DNA of 11,042 nt from JAJZEO01 sp964477345 (GTDB taxonomy: Bacteria > Chlamydiota > Chlamydiia > Chlamydiales > 2-12-FULL-49-11). The position numbers and the translations under genes are program-made. The notes beneath the pieces were generated by a model. That model ran no database searches and was not told the DNA's origin. It saw only the letters and a program-made list of their open reading frames with translations. This document shows positions 7,139 through 11,042 of the stretch, piece after piece (positions within the stretch are counted from its first letter, which is position 1; every line of letters begins with the position of its first letter). The DNA lies in NCBI GenBank assembly GCA_964477345.1, contig CAYZDL010000029.1, positions 1-11,042 on the forward strand. Reading direction: 5' to 3'.

Positions 7139-7205
7139 CTTTTGAGATGAGGCTAAATTAATGTAAAGTTATCTGCCAACATATTTGACTTCAAAGATTA
7201 CTGCA

Positions 7206-8093
7206 TTAGCTTAGTATTTCTTTGATTGTTTTGAAGTGGAGTTTGGCGATACTTTTGAGTTCTTCTTCGCCATAGAGTTTGACGAAGTTTTTTCCGGCCT
7301 TGATGACTAGAGTCGAGGCGCCTTTAGGTAGATCGATTTTATAATGTTCGGAAAGCTTGGCTATTCCTTCGACAAAGGCGGCTCTTGCTAGAATTGAGGC
7401 TCCGGCGACGACTGGATCAGATTCTCCCTTGTGCCTTTGTCTTAGATTAATCGGTACGTGAAGCTTTTTGACGGCATTGGCAACTAGATGTTCCGAAGCA
7501 AACTGATCGATGAGCACATCGGCACATTTGGTTTGCGTGACAACTGTGTTGATGACTCTTGAGTGGCACCAAGCAAGAAGGTGATTTAGATTTTTGAATC
7601 TTTCATAGAGTTCATTGTACTTGGAAGGATAGAGAGATAGAATTTCATAATCGTACGACTGCTTGATCAGTTTTGAAAGCTTTAAAATAGTGGGGTCGCT
7701 CATCTGCTTTGAGTCTTTAACTCCGATCTCAAGAAGCTTTTCGATCCCTTTAGTGTCAGCATGAAGGGCGGCTACGCAGAGTGGACCAAAAAGATCTCCT
7801 TTTCCTGCTTCATCGACCCCAATGTGTTCGTGTGTATCGACTGTAGTGATGGGATGGGAGTATTCAAGGGTGTTTAATATTTCAGGTTCAAGCGTGAACC
7901 GAATAAACTCATCTTTCTCTTTTCCTTGAATGACTAATTTACCCGATTCGTAGTAGGTAATCGATAACCCTTTTGTTTTTGCAGAAAAATGTGCAAAGGG
8001 GGGGGTAGTGATCGTAAGTCCCTTCGCTTTAGCGTGTGAGAGGAGCTTCTCTCCCTGTTCAGGGGTAATATTTGTCGTAAAAGGGTTTGTCAT
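7206..8093 (-). CDS. rnhC: Ribonuclease HIII
   Basis: RNase HIII cleaves the RNA strand of RNA-DNA hybrids such as primers and R-loops. The 295-residue protein has the two-part structure of the family: an N-terminal TBP-like substrate-binding domain (about 1-85) and an RNase H fold from about 90. The motif GVDEAGKGD (92-100) carries the lysine that marks RNase HIII. The other catalytic positions are Asp196 in VLIDQF and Asp226 in HKGESDPVVAGASILARAAF. Spacing between the acidic residues (94/95, 196, 226) matches that known from the Geobacillus enzyme. VKDSKQMSD (125-133) is also conserved. In C. trachomatis this is the CT008 position, next to rodZ (CT009), and the divergent rnhC-rodZ arrangement is kept here. 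No clear ribosome site precedes the ATG. Confidence 0.95.
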   Translation of the reverse strand: MTNPFTTNITPEQGEKLLSHAKAKGLTITTPPFAHFSAKTKGLSITYYESGKLVIQGKEKDEFIRFTLEPEILNTLEYSHPITTVDTHEHIGVDEAGKGDLFGPLCVAALHADTKGIEKLLEIGVKDSKQMSDPTILKLSKLIKQSYDYEILSLYPSKYNELYERFKNLNHLLAWCHSRVINTVVTQTKCADVLIDQFASEHLVANAVKKLHVPINLRQRHKGESDPVVAGASILARAAFVEGIAKLSEHYKIDLPKGASTLVIKAGKNFVKLYGEEELKSIAKLHFKTIKEILS

Positions 8094-8116
8094 TTCGCAC
8101 CATATGATAGCAGAGA

Positions 8117-8145
8117 TTGAAGATTATGTCTATTTAAGGCATAGT
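8117..8145 (+). promoter_or_regulatory. Candidate sigma-70-type promoter for rodZ-pkn1
   Basis: TTGAAG (8117-8122) and CATAGT (8140-8145) each match consensus at four of six positions and are separated by exactly 17 bases. They lie in the 84-base divergent region between rnhC and rodZ. The implied start near 8152 would give a leader of about 26 bases with GGGAA ahead of the rodZ ATG. This is pattern evidence only. Confidence 0.4.
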
Positions 8146-8177
8146 GGGCGTAGTTGTTTTTAACCACGGGAATTTTT

Positions 8178-8585
8178 ATGGTTTCAGACGCAAAAAAGGT
8201 TGGGGAAGCTTTTCGTACTAAAAGAGAAGAACTCAACCTCTCTCTCAAGGAAGTTGAGAGCGCGACGTCGATTCGTACAAACTATTTAGAGGCGATTGAA
8301 GAGGGATGCCTTGAAAAATTCCTTTCCACTGTTTACATGTATGGGTTTATGCGCCAATATGCGGTCTTTCTTGGGATCGATATTGAGATCATGGCAAGAG
8401 AGCATCCTGAGATGTTCAAGCTACCTCACGCACCCCATGAATTTGATTTTGGAATTGGAACTCTTGAGAAGCGTTCAGGGACCGGCAGTTCAATAAGAAG
8501 TTTGCCCAATTTGCTTTGGGCGGGTGGTATGGTTGTCGTATTGATGGTCGCTTGGTGGTTTGCAAAGCTTTTAGGTGTCGTTTAA
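8178..8585 (+). CDS. rodZ: RodZ-type cytoskeletal adaptor, cytoplasmic HTH plus membrane helix only
   Basis: RodZ links MreB filaments to the membrane and the peptidoglycan machinery. The 135-residue protein begins with a helix-turn-helix domain of the HTH_25 type: VGEAFRTKREELNLSLKEVE (8-27), then TSIRTNYLEAIEEG and the YMYGFMRQYAVFLGID stretch (53-68) that contacts MreB in characterised homologues. A short linker leads to one membrane helix (about 111-131), and the protein stops four residues later, so the periplasmic beta domain of E. coli RodZ is absent. I recall C. trachomatis CT009 as similarly short, so this is probably a lineage trait and not damage. ATG 8178 was chosen because GGGAA lies five bases upstream; TTG 8154 in the same frame has no ribosome site. 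It is followed after 28 bases by the kinase gene, which suggests an operon. Confidence 0.88.
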   Translation: MVSDAKKVGEAFRTKREELNLSLKEVESATSIRTNYLEAIEEGCLEKFLSTVYMYGFMRQYAVFLGIDIEIMAREHPEMFKLPHAPHEFDFGIGTLEKRSGTGSSIRSLPNLLWAGGMVVVLMVAWWFAKLLGVV

Positions 8586-8613
8586 CAACTTCTGATTAAT
8601 TTAGGTGAGTTTG

Positions 8614-10593
8614 ATGGAAAAGGAAACATTAGGCGATTTTCGCATCATTTCGCAGATTGGGAGGGGACCGCTTGGCGACCTTTATCTTGGCGAACACAAG
8701 TTTATGAAAAAACGGTATGCCATCAAGGTCCTGCCGAAAGAACTTGTCGAGTCTGAGGGCTTTCTTGCAAGGTTTGAAGCTGAAATAGGTCGTGTTTGCG
8801 CCCTTGAACACCTGAACTTGGCAAAAGTTCATACTGTCTCATCCCACAATGGTGTTTATTACCTTGTGACCGATTACATAGCTGACCCCTATGGGGAAAG
8901 CACCAATCTTTCTTCCTATCTTGGAGGCTTAAACAAGCGTTTAACAGAGGAGGGGGTATTTGCGATCTTACGCCAAGTTGCGTATGCTCTAGATTACATC
9001 CACACTGTCCGATTTGAAGGCCGTACAATGTTTCATGGTGCTTTAAAGTTGACCAACATCCTAGTGGGAAAATTTAGAGAAGATGTGCCGCATATATACT
9101 TAACTGATGTAGGCTTAAGTAGTGTTATTGGTCATGGTAAAGTTTTAATGAGATCGCTTGTCTCTGTGGCAAAGGCGTTAGAACTTTCTTCNNNNNNNNN
9201 NAAATTGCAACGGTCCTTTTTACAAAATTATGCATTCATGGCTCCTGAGCAAAAATTGGGAAGCAAAGAGATGGGGTCACCAAAGTCGGATGTCTATTCA
9301 TTTGGAATATTGGCCTATTTCTTACTTATGGGATATCTGCCAGAAGGGTATTTCAAGATGCCTTCGACCCGTGGAGATTTAACACGTGATTGGGATTTGC
9401 TCATTTCTGCAACACTTAGACAATCTCCCACCGAGAGGCCTGATTCGTTGACGACGCTCTTAGAGCAAATTGCAAGGAAAGAGTTGTCTGATATTGAACC
9501 AACCATCGACAAGATTGCAGTTATTACACCGCCTGAGCCACCGACTGCACCTACACCTTTGCCTGCATCGAAAAAAAATGAAGCCACTACATCGACTTAC
9601 GGTTATACATCGAGCACTGTTCTCTCCTCTTTAGAACAACGTTTGACTCAAACAGGATCTGTTAGCCGTGTCAATCCAATTAAAAAACCCGAAGCCGTAC
9701 AGATGTCAGCCTCAGCAACGGCCACGATGGAAGAGGAAGAAAAAAAGGTCTTAATCAAACCATCAGAGATTAGGAAGCCAGAATTTGAAGATAATCCAGG
9801 CGCGATTTTTCAAAACCCCAAAGTAGTCGAACCGTACAAGCCACAGTTAAAAGAGGTGAAAAACATCGAGCCTCTGATGACAGAAATGGTGATCATCCCC
9901 GGAGGGGAATATTTGCGGGGAAGTAATATTGGAGCAAGAGATGAAAAACCACGCCATAAAATCGTTATTGATAGTTTTGCCCTTGACATTCACCCTGTGA
10001 CGAATGAACAGTTTGTCCGTTTTCTCGAAGTGATGGGAAGTGAGAAAAATGCTGACAACAACGACACCATATTGCTTAAAGAATCGCGCATTAAAAGACT
10101 TGGCGGTAAATTGTTGATCGAATCAGGCTATGCAAAGCACCCTGTCGTCGGAGTGAGTTGGTATGGTGCTCAGGCTTACGCATTGTGGATCGGTAAAAGA
10201 GTGCCTACCGAAGCTGAATGGGAAGTAGCCGCATCACTCGGTAAAGAAGAGAGAGTTTATCCATTAGGCCCAAATATCGAAAGATCTCAGGCTAATTTCT
10301 TCAGTTCCGATACCACTCCTGTTATGAGTTATCCAGCCAACGAAAGTGGCCTCTACGACCTGGCGGGGAACGTCTACGAATGGTGCGAAGACTGGTATGG
10401 CTATAACTATTACGAAACCTCGCTCCACGAGCCCTTTAATCCGAAAGGGCCTGCCCAAGGTGTCTATCGCGTCCTTAGAGGAGGTTGTTGGAAGAGCCTT
10501 GTCGAAGATATGCGATGCTCTCACAGACACCGCAATAACCCCGGTACCATGAATCGAACCTATGGGTTTAGATTGGCAGCGGATGTTAAATAG
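8614..10593 (+). CDS. pkn1: Pkn1-like Ser/Thr kinase fold fused to SUMF1/FGE-like domain, catalytic Asp replaced
   Basis: This 659-residue predicted cytosolic protein has no signal peptide or membrane helix. The kinase domain (about 8-290) shows a glycine loop GRGPLG (16-21), Lys38 in YAIKVL, Glu57, Asn148, DVG (165-167), MAPEQ and the SDVYSFGILAYFLLMG block. The catalytic loop reads HGALKLTN (141-148): the HRD arginine and aspartate are Gly and Ala (codons 9037-9042). A proline/serine/threonine-rich linker of about 120 residues follows. The C-terminus (about 422-659) is a SUMF1/FGE-sulfatase domain (MVIIPGGEYLRGS, PVTNEQF, VSWYGAQAYALWIGKRVPTE, LAGNVYEWCEDW, RVLRGGCW, TYGFRLA). The architecture matches chlamydial Pkn1 (CT145). 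AGGTGA five bases before ATG 8614 fixes the start; GTG 8605 overlaps that site. The ten-N gap in the activation segment leaves the frame intact as written, but its true length is unknown. Confidence 0.88.
   Translation: MEKETLGDFRIISQIGRGPLGDLYLGEHKFMKKRYAIKVLPKELVESEGFLARFEAEIGRVCALEHLNLAKVHTVSSHNGVYYLVTDYIADPYGESTNLSSYLGGLNKRLTEEGVFAILRQVAYALDYIHTVRFEGRTMFHGALKLTNILVGKFREDVPHIYLTDVGLSSVIGHGKVLMRSLVSVAKALELSXXXXKLQRSFLQNYAFMAPEQKLGSKEMGSPKSDVYSFGILAYFLLMGYLPEGYFKMPSTRGDLTRDWDLLISATLRQSPTERPDSLTTLLEQIARKELSDIEPTIDKIAVITPPEPPTAPTPLPASKKNEATTSTYGYTSSTVLSSLEQRLTQTGSVSRVNPIKKPEAVQMSASATATMEEEEKKVLIKPSEIRKPEFEDNPGAIFQNPKVVEPYKPQLKEVKNIEPLMTEMVIIPGGEYLRGSNIGARDEKPRHKIVIDSFALDIHPVTNEQFVRFLEVMGSEKNADNNDTILLKESRIKRLGGKLLIESGYAKHPVVGVSWYGAQAYALWIGKRVPTEAEWEVAASLGKEERVYPLGPNIERSQANFFSSDTTPVMSYPANESGLYDLAGNVYEWCEDWYGYNYYETSLHEPFNPKGPAQGVYRVLRGGCWKSLVEDMRCSHRHRNNPGTMNRTYGFRLAADVK
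9192..9201. other. Assembly gap (ten Ns)
   Basis: Ten undetermined bases lie inside the activation segment of the kinase-like domain, between the DVG motif and MAPEQ. The frame is consistent across the ten, so the real length must be one more than a multiple of three. The exact loop length and any phosphorylatable residues there cannot be read. Confidence 0.98.
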
Positions 10594-10799
10594 GCAAGAT
10601 ATCTTATAATTGGTCTAAAGCAGTCGACACAATGTTGCAGTATTGATTTTTTTAGTACAAACTCGAGATCGCCTAATTTTCAAGTCAAATTGAGTGGGTC
10701 AGAATATCACTATTATCTCACAGATCACCATCTGATGAAGGGGGGAGATCACTTCTTGTAGTTGCAAAAAATAGGGGGATTTGTGTTAATCTATTCTCT
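10594..10799. other. Intergenic region between pkn1 and ispH
   Basis: These 206 bases contain no tRNA, strong terminator or gene that I can support. Two structures stand out: a short hairpin CAGAT-CACC-ATCTG (10721-10734), and a direct repeat AGATCAC at 10722-10728 and 10746-10752 whose copies start 24 bases apart. A G-run (GGGGGA, 10774-10779) lies 20 bases before the ispH ATG, too far to serve as a normal ribosome site. The ispH promoter is probably here but no convincing -10/-35 pair was found. Confidence 0.5.
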
Positions 10800-11042
10800 A
10801 TGAAGTTATATCTTGCTAAGCCTAGAGGTTTTTGTGCGGGGGTCGACCGGGCCATTGAGACGGTCGAAAGGGCCATTGAACTTTGGGGAGCGCCCATTTG
10901 GGTTAAGCACCATATTGTCCACAATATGCATGTGGTACGGCGGCTTGAAAAGATGGGGGCGGTCTTCATTGAGGATTTGGATGAGGTGCCTATTGGTGGG
11001 AGAGTGATTTACTCGGCACATGGGGTTTCTCCTCAGGTGAGA
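10800..11042 (+). CDS. ispH: 4-hydroxy-3-methylbut-2-enyl diphosphate reductase, N-terminal part, cut by window end
   Basis: IspH (LytB) is the iron-sulfur enzyme of the last MEP-pathway step, reducing HMBPP to isopentenyl and dimethylallyl diphosphate. The first 81 codons are present and agree closely with the family: AKPRGFCAGVDRAIE with the first cluster ligand Cys12, KHHIVHN with the substrate-binding His41 (the same number as in E. coli), and the VIYSAHGVSP stretch at the window edge. The rest, including the other two cluster cysteines, lies outside. ATG 10800 gives the canonical N-terminus MKLYLAKPRGFC, but no close ribosome site precedes it, so a very short leader is possible. It is on the same strand as pkn1 but 206 bases away, so probably separately transcribed. 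Confidence 0.95.
   Translation, partial: MKLYLAKPRGFCAGVDRAIETVERAIELWGAPIWVKHHIVHNMHVVRRLEKMGAVFIEDLDEVPIGGRVIYSAHGVSPQVR

Noticed and set aside
6901..7161. 86-codon plus-strand frame opposite the three-helix protein
   Set aside because: It has no ribosome site and no ordered hydrophobic pattern comparable to the minus-strand frame.
8723..9028. 101-codon minus-strand frame inside the kinase domain
   Set aside because: Antisense to conserved kinase motifs, with no independent coding evidence.
10594..10799. Possible tRNA or small RNA gene between pkn1 and ispH
   Set aside because: No T-loop GGTTCGA-type sequence, no cloverleaf arms and no CCA-adjacent acceptor stem could be assembled on either strand.

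Overview
This window reads as chromosomal DNA from a member of the phylum Chlamydiae, probably outside Chlamydiaceae (a Parachlamydia/Waddlia/Simkania-type lineage). The lineage rests on protein content and order. gatC-gatA-gatB is followed divergently by a small DUF378 protein, and farther on come a Yip1-like membrane protein, an exported hypothetical, RNase HIII and a minimal RodZ. From memory this resembles the CT001-CT009 block of C. trachomatis. The flanking xerD and ispH also lie close to that block's numbering origin in C. trachomatis (CT864 and CT859). Two runs of exactly ten Ns (4148-4157 and 9192-9201) show this is a draft or scaffolded assembly.

Layout. The left edge holds the 3' half of a Xer tyrosine recombinase (+). 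It converges on, and overlaps by 32 bases, the end of a tightly coupled gatC-gatA-gatB operon on the minus strand, which encodes the amidotransferase that makes Gln-tRNA(Gln) and probably Asn-tRNA(Asn). Divergent from gatC runs a plus-strand series: a 79-residue DUF378 membrane protein, an SRPBCC-SDR fusion of the TIGR01777 family (its apparent short N-terminus is an artefact of the first assembly gap), an AT-rich intergenic stretch, a five-helix Yip1-like protein and a 200-residue signal-peptide protein. A small three-helix membrane protein and RNase HIII (rnhC) follow on the minus strand. The right part, on the plus strand, is rodZ (no periplasmic domain), then a 659-residue Pkn1-like protein (kinase fold, disordered linker, SUMF1/FGE-like domain), then the start of ispH, cut by the window edge.

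How the genes fit together. Most are housekeeping: chromosome dimer resolution, tRNA-dependent amidation, RNA-DNA hybrid removal, MreB-linked morphogenesis and the MEP isoprenoid pathway. The most interesting part is the rodZ-pkn1 pair. The kinase keeps the ATP-binding lysine, the helix-C glutamate and the metal-binding aspartate, but its catalytic-loop HRD reads HGA, and its SUMF1 domain lacks the cysteine pair of true formylglycine-generating enzymes. It may therefore act as a pseudokinase or scaffold. I found no CRISPR array, insertion sequence, phage module, rRNA or tRNA gene, and nothing that is clearly a new multi-gene system. The least described parts are the Yip1-like/exported pair, the 94-residue membrane protein and the inverted repeat abutting the epimerase start.
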